From Temnopleurus reevesii (taxonomy: Eukaryota; Echinodermata; Echinoidea; Temnopleuroida; Temnopleuridae), in contig BQKZ01000527.1 of NCBI GenBank assembly GCA_036244855.1, positions 87,114-101,220 of the forward strand: a stretch of 14,107 nucleotides of DNA, given 5' to 3'. Shown one piece after another: positions 7,001-14,076 of the stretch (positions are counted from its first letter, which is position 1; each line of letters starts with the position of its first letter). The position numbers and the translations under genes are program-made. Under the pieces are notes generated by a model, which worked only from the letters and a program-made list of their open reading frames with translations, was not told the DNA's origin and searched no databases.

Positions 7001-7956
7001 ACTTTCAGGGCCCCATTGCATGAACTTACAATCTATGACAACTTTTGCCATTTGTGGTAAATTTTATGATGACGGTGTGCAACAGCCAATCAGTGTCAGG
7101 GAATCAAAACGATTTACAATATGGTCCAGATATGCACATTTTTTCGGGGGCATGGGGTATACTTTCATTACAATTGAATGGCTCAGTGTGTGGTTATATT
7201 TCCTGTCAATCTTTGTACCCTTGTTGCATTACTCACGTTTTCATTTTAACTTCATGCATATTCTGAAATGGTCGGCACCTCTGAAGGTGCCATAAGGTGT
7301 AGGATTTATGCAACAGGGTCCAGAGGATTAGTTAACAATTGGCGTCTTGTCTGTAAATAATGCATTTTGGTTCTTCAGAGTTTGGTTTCATGAATGATAT
7401 TGTGGTTGTATTTATCAATCCAGATTTAATGTAACCCTTAGTGTGCAGGCTGATGTTCTCGGTCGTCCTTTCAGTGACGAGCATATGTTGTCGGTATTGG
7501 GGAGTTCAGTATTTAGTCTTCCATAAGTTCAGTTTTCTAATAGATTAAAATTTTTGCATATTTGTTTGTTAACTCCTGTAGTAGCCTGGTATTTCTTCAA
7601 GCCATTAGGTCGCTGACCAAGGTTATCTCTTTAATTTTGCAGAAGCCAGTCGCGTTCAAATGAATAACCAAAATACTTTCCCTATCCCATTTTTACAGGT
7701 GTGGCATTTTAGTACAGCCTTCACACCTGTCAAATCCTGGGGCTTTCAAGACAACCCTCCAATCGCTGAGCACCTCAAACACTGCCCTTACAATGTCCGC
7801 AACACCGCCACGAAGCCGGTAAAAGTCATGGGTCACGAGGCGGTCAAAGTGAAGCTGGAATCGGCCAACGATCCATCACGGGAAAGAGAGGCGGAGTCGA
7901 TGCAGGCGTTTCGACCGAGGTATAGGCGGCTACGGGACTGTGACGATGATTGGTGA
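823..7956 (+). CDS. FBXO30: F-box protein, FBXO30/FBXO40-like, whole coding span (7 coding exons)
   Basis: Joining 823-1005, 1839-2000, 2810-3025, 3814-4203, 5083-5382, 6030-6953 and 7699-7956 gives about 810 codons in one frame, interrupted once by TGA at 3985-3987. All introns are GT-AG and phase 0. The product carries the family signature: an N-terminal TRAF-type Cys/His region, the block around RDEYPYHFQNVHSDIHGG and GWMEQRCPLAPYGC, an F-box beginning LSQLPFELLRYLLRFL, and a C-terminus with WHFSTAFTPV and HLKHCPYNV. From family knowledge, FBXO30 and FBXO40 are substrate receptors of SCF (SKP1-CUL1-F-box) ubiquitin ligases; the F-box binds SKP1 and the other regions are thought to recruit substrate. 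Vertebrate FBXO30 is about 745 residues, so the length fits. FBXO30 and FBXO40 are paralogues, and this gene may descend from their common ancestor, so the symbol means FBXO30/40-like. The substrate cannot be told from sequence. Confidence 0.9.
1096..1203 (+). pseudogene. Second tandem copy of exon 1 zinc-finger segment (possible cassette exon)
   Basis: Preceded by TTCTTGCCATAG and followed by AAG|GTACGT, this 108-base stretch reads 36 open codons in the exon 1 frame, from KLGNICSLLVACEADCGERF to a final 17 residues, FHRCKEAEHRLLCPNMK, identical to exon 1. In the last 57 bases only two changes are seen and both are synonymous (GAA/GAG, CCT/CCA), although flanking intron has diverged. The in-frame TAG at 1093-1095 lies in the proposed acceptor, so the segment is not a full copy of exon 1. 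It could be a cassette exon adding a zinc-finger half-module, a recent decaying copy, or a copy maintained by gene conversion. Expression is not shown. Confidence 0.6.
1308..1398 (+). pseudogene. Third, decayed copy of exon 1 zinc-finger segment
   Basis: Similarity to exon 1 and to the 1096-1203 copy runs from AGCTTGGTTGACT through AGGCGGACTGCT, ACCGCTGCAAAGAGGCAGAA and TAACATGGAG|GTATAT. Aligned to the exon frame it has two TAG stops (TGC TAG GCG; GTT TAG TTT) and a small insertion in the 3' half. A GT remains at the former donor position. It shares CTGC-AGGCGGACTGC with the second copy, which suggests duplication from that copy. Confidence 0.7.
1839..2000 (+). CDS. FBXO30: Exon 2: second half of the N-terminal zinc finger
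   Basis: The acceptor is CTCCTCACAG|ACT and the donor CTG|GTAAGA; the exon is 162 bases, phase 0-0, residues 62-115. It supplies C64, C71, H79, C81, H83, C87 and C94, followed by the family hallmark CTMEWNRWPV (94-103). With exon 1 it completes a TRAF-type Cys/His module. The exon ends in a short Gln-rich run (QQQQP). The donor GTAAG contains a TAA that appears to be the target site of a MITE filling the first part of the next intron, so the present donor context beyond position +4 is probably transposon sequence. Confidence 0.9.
2005..2178 (-). mobile_element. MITE family A, copy 1 (PIF/Harbinger-like, TAA target)
   Basis: Reverse complement of the family seen at 5404-5553 and 9254-9403. 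Shared words include AATCAACTGCAACTTTGCAAA, ATGAAACAATGATTTTGATT and the terminal CAACACCCCC at 2169-2178, followed by TAA at 2179-2181. The left terminal repeat is poorly preserved (GAAAGAAGCTTAAAATC); if homologous throughout, it begins right after the TAA of the exon 2 donor (2002-2004), giving a TAA/TAA target duplication. It is 174 bases and has an extra CpG-rich core (GCGCGTGGTGTGCGC) compared with the 150-base copies. No coding capacity. Confidence 0.72.
2214..2388. mobile_element. MITE family B, copy 1
   Basis: Ends are inverted repeats, CAGGGAATAATTTTC at the left and AGAATTATTCCCTG at the right. The centre holds a near-perfect hairpin, TTGCTATACAAAAT / ATTTTGTGTAGCAA. A second copy with matching order of motifs lies at 9116-9444. 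Length 175 bases; no coding frame. The CAGGG terminus resembles hAT-type ends, but no clear target duplication flanks this copy, so the superfamily is uncertain. Confidence 0.75.
2810..3025 (+). CDS. FBXO30: Exon 3: basic helical segment and acidic linker
   Basis: The acceptor is ATCATCCCAG|GTT and the donor CTGCAG|GTAAAT; 216 bases, phase 0-0, residues 116-187. The segment starts VVPDNLDQLDIALALRDQRML, continues with a Lys/Arg-rich helix-like stretch (KSMKASKRTRQ) and ends in an acidic run (NDTEEGEDEQKE). Codon usage is GC-richer than the flanking intron, and the reading frame continues from exon 2. I recognise no separate domain here; it fits the linker after the zinc finger in this family. 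Confidence 0.85.
3026..3813 (+). other. Intron 3, with a short palindromic repeat near the donor
   Basis: Begins GTAAAT and ends GAATGATAG after a T-rich tract at 3788-3803. Apart from the palindromic segment at 3031-3130 I see no gene or element. Confidence 0.8.
3031..3130. repeat. Palindrome-rich segment with GGCAAGTAA words
   Basis: GGCAAGTAA and its complement TTACTTGCC are separated by nine bases (about 3087-3114) and form a perfect 9-bp stem. A further GGCAAGTAAG follows at about 3120, and ACTTGCCCG / TTGGGCAAG form another inverted pair around 3050-3092. The left edge TCAGGGCCCT resembles a transposon end, but I could not find a matching right end. Probably a fragment of a dispersed repeat. 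Confidence 0.45.
3814..4203 (+). CDS. FBXO30: Exon 4: linker, contains an in-frame TGA at 3985-3987
   Basis: The acceptor is TGAATGATAG|GCA after a T-rich tract and the donor GCAGAG|GTAAAC; 390 bases, phase 0-0. It begins AMQDEKEAADRERARTPPG and runs 57 codons to ...RDPFIH, where TGA interrupts. The same frame then stays open for 72 codons (SHCARRKEVMERIVASKA ...) to the donor. Both sides look like the same protein: charged first, then Asp/Glu/Asn-rich. Read literally, the stop would truncate the product near residue 244, before the F-box. Because the exon is symmetric, skipping it would remove the stop and keep the frame. The +1 frame is open to 4027 but ends there and does not match the exon junctions. 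Cause unresolved: error, null allele or alternative splicing. Confidence 0.75.
4204..5082 (+). other. Intron 4, with tandem decayed copies of the exon 5 start
   Basis: Begins GTAAAC and ends TATGTGAACAG. 4204-4830 is AT-rich without recognisable features; 4836-5082 holds three degenerate repeats of the exon 5 start. Confidence 0.8.
4836..5082 (+). repeat. Three degenerate tandem copies of exon 5's 5' end and acceptor
   Basis: Copies start at 4836 (GTGGCCAAATCACTTAACTC), about 4937 (TACCCAACTCACTCAACTCC) and 5004 (GTTCCCAGCTCACTAATTCC), matching exon 5's GTACCCAACTCACTCAACTC. Each first block continues CACTTTCTCAAGCA..., and two then carry (A)AAGCAGAAA(G/A)TTAAAACTCA and CTTTTAT, the pre-acceptor tract of the real exon. 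Units are about 101, 67 and 79 bases. The first copy still has an acceptor-like GTGTACAG at 4828-4835 and stays open for about 31 codons, but no good donor follows. Confidence 0.8.
5083..5382 (+). CDS. FBXO30: Exon 5: Ser/Pro/Thr-rich disordered linker
   Basis: The acceptor is TATGTGAACAG|GTA and the donor GCTCAG|GTATGA; 300 bases, phase 0-0, residues 318-417. It encodes VPNSLNSTFSSEDSDMQ, then a Ser/Thr/Pro-rich stretch with SSSSNGSIDSRHSLSLDLS, and closes with YTFLCAQ, which leads into the conserved block of exon 6. The composition suggests an unstructured, phosphorylatable linker. The first 50 bases and the acceptor are repeated in decayed form three times immediately upstream (4836-5082). 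Confidence 0.87.
5383..6029 (+). other. Intron 5, with a MITE next to the donor
   Basis: Begins GTATGA and ends ATTTCCCAG. It carries the family A MITE at 5404-5553; 5554-6029 is AT-rich with no further element recognised. Confidence 0.8.
5404..5553 (+). mobile_element. MITE family A, copy 2
   Basis: Has a perfect 18-base terminal inverted repeat, GGGGGTGTTGTTCAAAAG at the left and its complement CTTTTGAACAACACCCCC at the right. Subterminal TGCAGTTGAT words are also inverted. TAA precedes the left end (5401-5403); the right flank is ACA, so the duplication is not intact here. Length 150 bases, same as copy 3. No coding capacity; a PIF/Harbinger-like origin is inferred from the 3-base TAA target seen at copy 3. 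Confidence 0.85.
6030..6953 (+). CDS. FBXO30: Exon 6: second conserved Cys/His block, low-complexity insert, F-box
   Basis: The acceptor is ATTTCCCAG|GAA and the donor ATGAAG|GTAGGT; 924 bases, phase 0-0, residues 418-725. It opens with EFRRDEYPYHFQNVHSDIHGG and GWMEQRCPLAPYGC, the most family-diagnostic stretch in the window. A long polar insert rich in Ser, Asn, Gln, Asp and Glu follows, including an internal repeat of about 120 bases. The F-box lies at about residues 663-710 (DRLSQLPFELLRYLLRFL ... LEERGMVVLQWEKR) and is expected to bind SKP1. The frame continues past the donor to 7295, but that extension is intron with a repeat. Confidence 0.92.
6541..6720 (+). repeat. Intragenic tandem duplication in the exon 6 linker
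   Basis: ACAGAGTCAGCAACAGAAT followed by AGCAGTACTGAGGATTC recurs about 120 bases later as ACAGAATCAGCAACAGGAA and AGCAGTACTGAGGAATC. In protein, QSQQQNSSTEDSSKTS is repeated as QNQQQEKSSTEESSKAS. The duplication keeps frame and lies in a low-complexity, probably disordered stretch before the F-box. Confidence 0.8.
6954..7698 (+). other. Intron 6, with a putative MITE
   Basis: Begins GTAGGT and ends TTTTTACAG. It holds the element at 7006-7323. The reading frame of exon 6 stays open into the intron until 7295, by chance as far as can be told. 7324-7698 shows nothing recognisable. Confidence 0.8.
7006..7323. mobile_element. Putative MITE with CAGGGCCC-type inverted ends
   Basis: The left end CAGGGCCCCATTGCAT pairs with the right end ATGCAACAGGGTCCAG: 12 of 16 bases match when inverted. 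Length about 318 bases. No convincing target duplication is seen, so the boundaries rest only on the inverted ends. The CAGGG start is hAT-like. Confidence 0.5.
7699..7956 (+). CDS. FBXO30: Exon 7: conserved C-terminal segment and stop codon
   Basis: The acceptor is CATTTTTACAG|GTG and the frame ends at TGA 7954-7956; 85 codons, residues 726-810. It begins VWHFSTAFTPVKSWGFQDNP and continues with AEHLKHCPYNV, matching the family C-terminus after the F-box. A basic tail rich in Arg (PRYRRLRD) and an acidic end (CDDDW) close the protein. The open frame extends upstream into the intron to 7660, but the acceptor and family similarity fix the exon start at 7699. Confidence 0.9.
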   Translation: MWHFSTAFTPVKSWGFQDNPPIAEHLKHCPYNVRNTATKPVKVMGHEAVKVKLESANDPSREREAESMQAFRPRYRRLRDCDDDW

Positions 7957-9115
7957 TATATGTGATAGATGTGCCGTCAATAGGTAACATATGGATAATG
8001 AATTTACAGTTGGAGTCGGGAAGGTTACATACATTATCTGTACACCGTATTTCATGGTTTCTTGGTTGAAGTCATTTAGAAACTGTTTTAATTTATAAGG
8101 GTTAAACACGATAACGTATAAAGATAAGGGGACCTGAGAAGAACTTCAATTTAGGCAATTATTCAACTTACGCAGGTTAGACAGTATATGGCAACATGGC
8201 TATACTACCAGTTACAGATAGTCCCCCCTTCAAATAAACTAAAAAGGAATCTACATGTATCATTACAGTAGGCCTTTAACAGTTTTACATTTTTGCCTGC
8301 TCCTTTTGAAAAGGTGGGGTAACCTCTTTCGAATTGAGACATAGGTCAACCCGTGCTTGGTCTACATATTTTAATGTTCTCTCTGCAAAATAAAGCAAGC
8401 CTTGTGGTACAATACTGTCATACGATTGGGTATTCACAGAAAAAGTAAACATTGAATTTACGTCTTATGCATTTACATCTCATAAATATTCTGGAAAGGT
8501 TCGAAATAATATGCAAAATCTGCTTCACAACTCTTTCTCTTCCTTTTCTTGCCCTCTCTTCTTCTGTTTAATTCCTAGTGTGTAATTACGATGTAGGTCT
8601 TTAGTGTGATTTGAAATATCTTCTGTGTGTTACTCTTGTTTCCAAAAATATCTTGTGTTGCGTGCTTCCTTAGTTTTAAATGTATCTATTTATTATGAAA
8701 TTGAGTTTATTAGAGTTTTATTATGTTATTAGCAAATAATTAAAGAATATTCCATTCTATCATAAAAATGATAGTTCAGGATGATGTGTATTTAATCGCT
8801 TTGGTGGATGTTATGTAAGGAATTGTTGAGGACAGAGAAACTGTACCTATCTGCCCTTTAGAATAATTTTCTTTGAATCGAATCTTATTTTATTGTTATT
8901 TTTTTGCTAAAAGACATCTTTTGCACCATGTAGTATAATCATAAAATTGTTGGAGATTTTTTTTGTCTTATTCAGAAATGTAATCCCTAGGTTGGCAGCA
9001 AATTTCCCCTCATTATGATGGAATCGATCATAGGTCAAATTCTTCTTTCAATCAATTTAACTCTTCAAACTTTGTTAATTGAATACAGAAGTTGTTAAGC
9101 AAATTATAATCAACC
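7957..9115 (+). other. Probable 3' UTR and AT-rich flank
   Basis: Directly after the stop codon. Candidate AATAAA poly(A) signals occur at 8233-8238 and 8389-8394, the second followed by a GT-rich stretch (CCTTGTGGTACAATACTG). No coding frame of note. The true transcript end cannot be fixed from sequence. Confidence 0.45.
8389..8394 (+). promoter_or_regulatory. Candidate polyadenylation signal AATAAA
   Basis: Canonical hexamer about 430 bases after the stop, followed within 30 bases by a GT-rich stretch. AATAAA is common by chance in DNA this AT-rich, so this is only a candidate. Confidence 0.3.
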
Positions 9116-9444
9116 CAGGGAATAGCTTTCATATTATCACATTGCAATCTGCTATGCATTCTAGCGTGATTGCTATGCAAAAGATGTTTTGTTTAGCATT
9201 TTTTGTCATAGAAATGTACAGTAAAGTGTTGAAAATTTTTCCGCAATGTCTAAGAGGGTGTCGTTTAAACGTTTTTTACGTGCCAATCAAAATCATTGTT
9301 TCATACGCGTTTTATTAATTGCGGATACCCTGCACGAATGAAAATGTGCATTGCAATTTGCCAAGTTGCAGTTGATTTGCAGCTGATTTTGAACAACATC
9401 CCCTAAAACTGCTAATCAAAAAGGAAAAATAAAATAATTCCCTG
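9116..9444. mobile_element. MITE family B, copy 2, interrupted by a family A MITE
   Basis: Left end CAGGGAATAGCTTTC and right end TAAAATAATTCCCTG match 2214-2388. Internal motifs occur in the same order: ATTGCTATGCAAAA / TTTTGTTTAGCA hairpin, GTCATAGAAATGTACAGTAAAG and AAACTGCTAATC. Removing the insert and one TAA leaves 176 bases, against 175 in copy 1. TCAACC lies directly outside both ends (9110-9115 and 9445-9450), a candidate 6-base target duplication. Confidence 0.82.
9254..9403 (+). mobile_element. MITE family A, copy 3, nested insertion
   Basis: Runs from GAGGGTGTCGTTTAAACG to GAACAACATCCCC, 150 bases, flanked by TAA at 9251-9253 and TAA at 9404-9406. The host element B has a single TAA at the matching place (AATGTGTAAAACTGC near 2343-2355), so TAA is the target duplication. 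Internal CCAATCAAAATCATTGTTTCAT and AAGTTGCAGTTGATTTGCAG match the other two copies. Confidence 0.88.
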
Positions 9445-10062
9445 TCAACCTCATCAATACATGAATTTGAACCGACAAACTTTAGAAATCAGTGATCATA
9501 AAAACTAAAATAATGACAAAATTGCTATAAAAATAATGGAAAGTCCTGCAGAGTCCTCAATGTTGATTCGCTTCTGCACACCTGTGACATGTTGTTACCA
9601 TGACAAAATATGTATAACAAAATGTATAAGAATTTTAAATTTTATGCCGTGGGCCCCAGGAATTTATTCACATTGCATGCATAGGATTGTTTCCTGCCTT
9701 GCAAGGTAATTATCTTGTACTTTTTTTTGCGTGATATATCAATATCTGAGTCATTTCTTCCATCATACATTTTCCTTCTTTTTAACCCAACTAGGCCGGT
9801 CGCTGACTTTTTTCTTTGTAGTTTCTCGCAACTTTTAAGACCAGTTAGGGTTAAATAGTTTAATATTAAACTGATTTGTTGTGCATCTTTTAGATGACAG
9901 GTTTGAAATCATCACTTCCATCACTATTTCATATACTTCCATCATATTGTTATTCATCCATTTTGATTTGTTACTTTATAAGGCAGGCTGAAAATCATAG
10001 GATCGGACAAGAATAGTCATCTCTTTAGAAATATGACATTCATAGCTACCAAGATATAAATC
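9445..10062. other. AT-rich intergenic or 3' UTR DNA, nothing recognised
   Basis: No coding frame, RNA gene or repeat that I can support. Contains scattered short words only. Confidence 0.4.
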
Positions 10063-10244
10063 CAGTCTAACCTCGTCAAAACGAGGTCGTTGGGACCAGA
10101 GGAGTTACCTCTTTATATAAATTATTGAAACCTTGTTATATTAGGGTCAAAATACAATAAAATACAAAGACATGGGACCAGGAAAATTACCTTGTTATAA
10201 CGAGAGCTCGTTATATCAGTGCTCTTTATAATGAGGTTTGACTG
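10063..10244. mobile_element. Putative pogo/Tigger-like MITE
   Basis: Left end CAGTCTAACCTCGT and right end ATGAGGTTTGACTG are inverted repeats with a few mismatches. Internally the words ACCTCTTTATA, CCTTGTTATA, TTGTTATAACGAG and CTCGTTATATCAG recur in both orientations, a pattern of CAGT..AACCTCGTTATAACGAGG elements. TA follows the right end; the left flank is TC, so the TA target duplication is incomplete. A weaker fragment with ATAACGAGGT, GGGACCAT and TACCTCTTTATA lies at about 10596-10720. Confidence 0.55.
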
Positions 10245-10824
10245 TACTGGTATCGCTTGAAAGTACATAATAAGTGGTTAGATTTCCCCTTCATCTTATT
10301 TTTTGTTTGACCTTCATGAATCATTATTGAAGTTTTGACTTTTTAAGCATCACCATGTTGTGAAGTGTTTTCAAAGAAGTTGTATTAAACTTCCAGCTCA
10401 TAATGGCTTATTGAATGTATAAAACCGGATTCAATACTTATTGCAGTTTTCGTGACAATGTACATAATCTCAAACAATTTAGGCCATTCAAATTAGTGTA
10501 TTATTCACTATGTACCCTACACCACAAGAGGATAAAAGCAGATTGTCAATTTGATTATCAACTCAACTTCATTCAAAATACATCAGAAACTAAGCATAAC
10601 GAGGTGCTTCGGACGATAGAAAATACCTAGTCATAGCAGACATAAATTAAAAGAGCTGGGACCATATTTTGTTTACCTCTTTATAGCCATACCAGATCTC
10701 TTTTATAGTTCCCACTGTACATGAATAATTTTTTTTTTTTAGCCATTGTCATTGACATGACATATAAACTCAACCAAGATATCTCTGAAAGATAAATTAG
10801 GCTTAAAACCAAAAGTAAATTAAT

Positions 10825-11050
10825 CAGTCCAGTTGAGGACTTTGAGTTCTAATAGCACCCATCTCTGCACGTTCTCTTGCCATGAACCGAACATAAGGAC
10901 TACATGTACATAACACTTATGTAACCACAGAGTTTCACACACTGTGATGGAGGCAGGATAAGAGGTGTATGTAAGACTACATTGTTGAATACTATGTGAG
11001 AATGTGCAGAGATGGGTGCTATTAGAACACAGAGTCCTCGACTGGACTAT
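10825..11050. mobile_element. 226-base MITE with ~50-base inverted ends and 8-base target duplication (hAT-like)
   Basis: The left arm starts CAGTCCAGTTGAGGACTTTG and continues with GTTCTAATAGCACCCATCTC and TGCACGTTCTC. The right arm is its complement, GAGAATGTGCAGAGATGGGT ... GTCCTCGACTGGACTAT, with about five mismatches over 51 bases. The direct repeat AAATTAAT lies immediately outside both ends (10817-10824 and 11051-11058). An 8-base duplication and a CAG start fit hAT elements. The loop (about 10877-10997) codes for nothing recognisable. Confidence 0.88.
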
Positions 11051-11058
11051 AAATTAAT

Positions 11059-13035
11059 TAGCATACAATATAATGTTTTAGATAAATGTTGGATTACATA
11101 GATGTATTTAAAATTTACTTATTAATTTATGGTTTTTTTGAAGTTTAGTGCAATAGATATTTGTTTAGTAGTGTTTTCGGTAGCTGTTATGGGGTACAAA
11201 ATGCACGTATAGACATAAATAACTGTTAATTTTAATTTATTTATAGAAGTGCTGATAATTTTGTACAAACGTAGACATATTTACAATTTAAAATGACAGA
11301 AAATGATATTAGAATCATGCCTTTTACACTTGAAAAAAAAAGCAATTTTGTAATGAATCTAAATGATCTTGCTGGGCAAGTTCCCAATAGATACCCCTTC
11401 TTTGCAAAATTATTTGATGAAATATTTTTCTTTATATGTTGGTGATACATCAAATGAACTCAAATTGATATCTCAACAAAAACTCATAAAAACTTAATAT
11501 TCTATTCAATTTCTCTTCAGACATTTGGATATCGGTGAACTGTAATAAGATGAATCACTTTTAACTCGTAGAATGTGGCACCAATGTTAAGTCATTTCAG
11601 ATTCGATTGAAAATATGTGTTAAAAAAAAGAAATTCAATGTAGTGCACTCAATAAAAACACTGGTATCAAAACCGGCGTTGCCCAATATAGATAATAGGA
11701 TGTATGTGATTTGTTTTTACAATGTAGTTATATCTGAAATTTTTGCTGCAATTTTTATATTCCAAAATGTAAAGCCATTTTTTGTACCATGGTGACATAA
11801 ATAATTTGAATAATTTCATAATAGATAATGCAATAAACATTAATTTGATTAGGAATTATTTGCAATAATGTGGATCAAATTCAATGCAATACATGTTTTT
11901 TGTCTTCAGTCAGAATAATGACATTTTTACACCATTTCCCAGCACCTAAACAAATTATTTGCTATTTCTATGCAGCTATTTTTTTTTCTCGTTCACATAC
12001 GTGCATAATCCAATATACACACGCGCCATTTTATAAATAACAAGTGTACAGAATTCACACAAGAAGAAACGAATATAGCAAAATATACAATAATAGCTTG
12101 AATGAATTTGAAAGCATAAACTTCCATTTTCTAATAAGCATTTTATTTGTTAATGATTCAGAATTGGGGTGTAGAATCCATTGTGAATTGTATCTGTCGA
12201 TAGTTTATGTTGCAAACAAACACAAATCTAGATGCATTTATGGCTCTTACACAGTTGGCTGATGGTTAGTGAAATATAAACTCTCTCCTGAATTTTGTTT
12301 GCATATACTGTAGTTACACATTATTCTCTTTATATTTCTACCATAAAATCTCAAAAGCTTTGAATCTCAATTTTACAGTAACACAATATAACGTCGGTCA
12401 TGGACAATAGAGTCGCACGCCGTGTAATGAACTGTGCAGACACAGCAATAAAAGCCGCTTCCGATTTGAATAGCATTACAAAGGATCATTGAATCTGCGT
12501 TCGACTTAATTTTTCCGAAATAGTTTATACCGTGTTCAGTGGACATTCTTTTTACCGCATTATTATTGATTCATGCACTTGGGCATTTTAGTTTCATGAT
12601 TTTAATAATTGCATAACGGTATTCATTAGATAGTCTTTGAGTGCAACAAATTCTCATGAACGAATTCAATTATTTTAAATAAAAGAGTAATCATCAAATA
12701 CATGTATGGTACATTGTTGAGATGAGTAACACTAGTTACACGGTGCTTTACATAGAGACATTTTGTGTTTAGCACAGTATTTTGTAATTGTTTTCATTAT
12801 GATAAATTGATCATGTGTATTTCATTTTTTATCATGTAGGTTTGAATGCCTTGTCATAATGCAATAGAGTGTTCAATTAATAGTTTGGCATGTATGTGAT
12901 ACATGTTTGTGATTGTTAATTTATTTCAGAGTCAAATAAATTCTGAACAAAAAAAAAATCTGACTTTTGTATTGACTTGTTTTTGAAAAAAAATATGCGC
13001 AAAAGTGATTACCTGGTTGAAAGCACCCAAGTACA
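11059..13035. other. AT-rich DNA without recognised genes
   Basis: Only short frames occur, none with recognisable protein features. An AATAAA at 12935-12940 is followed by an A-run at about 12949-12958 and could mark a distal transcript end or a retroposed tail. Confidence 0.4.
12935..12958 (+). promoter_or_regulatory. AATAAA followed by an A-run
   Basis: The hexamer in GTCAAATAAATTCTGAAC is followed about ten bases later by a run of roughly ten A. It may be a distal poly(A) site with a genomic A-run, or the tail of an old retroposed transcript. No further evidence. Confidence 0.25.
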
Positions 13036-13650
13036 TTGGAAGAAGAACCAGAATTAAGTTTGCCAAAGCGCATTTGGTACTGCCATGGTAACTATTACAA
13101 GCTACCTTCAATAGTGGAAAAGAGTAGCAATTTAAAATGTGAATACCAAATAATAGTTTTTCGCAAAATCATTTGTTTAAACTTAACTAAGTCCACCTTT
13201 CAATCAGGTAGTCAAATTATAGTTGTACAATCAAAACTGCCTAAGCAGGCACCTATCTATAGAGTACACATGTCTTCAGAGGCCACTTTTGGTATTTCCC
13301 TTGGCTGGCCACTATGGGCAGGTTTGACTATTAAGGTACATGTAGCTGCGAATGCGCAATAGGTGTGGGCTGATGTTGCCAATGTGCAGATGGTGAGTGA
13401 TGATATTCCTCGTGGTCATGTGCTTTTATCCAATCAGAATGGCCGTTGTTTGATGGTGCGTCTTTACCCACTTCAGTCCCTTGCATATATCGATGATTCT
13501 CATTGGGTGGCAAGCTTTGGCAGGCGTTCAGAGCGTCATCTCTCAAATGCGCCGATTTTCTCGCTGGGAACCATCTGTCCAGTTCCGTTGATGTTTCACC
13601 TGTGTTTCAACCACAAAAACATCATTCAAAGGCTAATATGCACTCTATGA
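13036..13650 (+). other. Higher-GC segment with a long frame broken by one stop
   Basis: One frame is open from 13036 to 13650 except for TAG at 13360-13362. The translation (for example DIPRGHVLLSNQNGRCLMVR) shows no motif I recognise, and the opposite strand is also open over 13331-13546. It may be a decayed coding or transposon fragment or chance. I assign no function. Confidence 0.2.
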
Positions 13651-14074
13651 AAGGATGAGTAAAAGTTTTAAGCAGTTTTGTGCAAATCGAAAAGGGAACA
13701 GCGGTTGTTTGTGCTAAGAATATGCGCAATAATATTGTATAGTAAGTAACTGAGCAACACTAGCTATTAATCGGTATTTTGCACATTTGTACCCAACAAA
13801 CGACAATGTCCCCTTTTTACCCAAATTTATTAAAACTATTTTAGAGTGTATGGTGTAACAGACTTTCTAATCAAGATGACTTTGCCGGTTAAGTCTCGTA
13901 TATACTCAAATTTTATTTCATCTTGGACCTGACAGAACTAACATAAATAGGATGTCCCACACAATGAAAATAATATGGGTTTCATAAAACATTAATAACT
14001 TGTAAAATCTTAGATAATGGATGATCATGATGATTTCAAAACAATCAACAGTAACGAACATGAAAGCGGTAGAT

Positions 14075-14076
14075 GG

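Noticed and set aside
6954..7295. Extension of the exon 6 frame by about 113 codons with a hydrophobic stretch
   Set aside because: A good GTAGGT donor follows the F-box, the family C-terminus resumes at exon 7, and the extension overlaps a MITE-like element. Intron retention is possible but not supported.
9079..9318. 79-codon plus-strand frame
   Set aside because: It spans the nested MITEs and shows no protein features.
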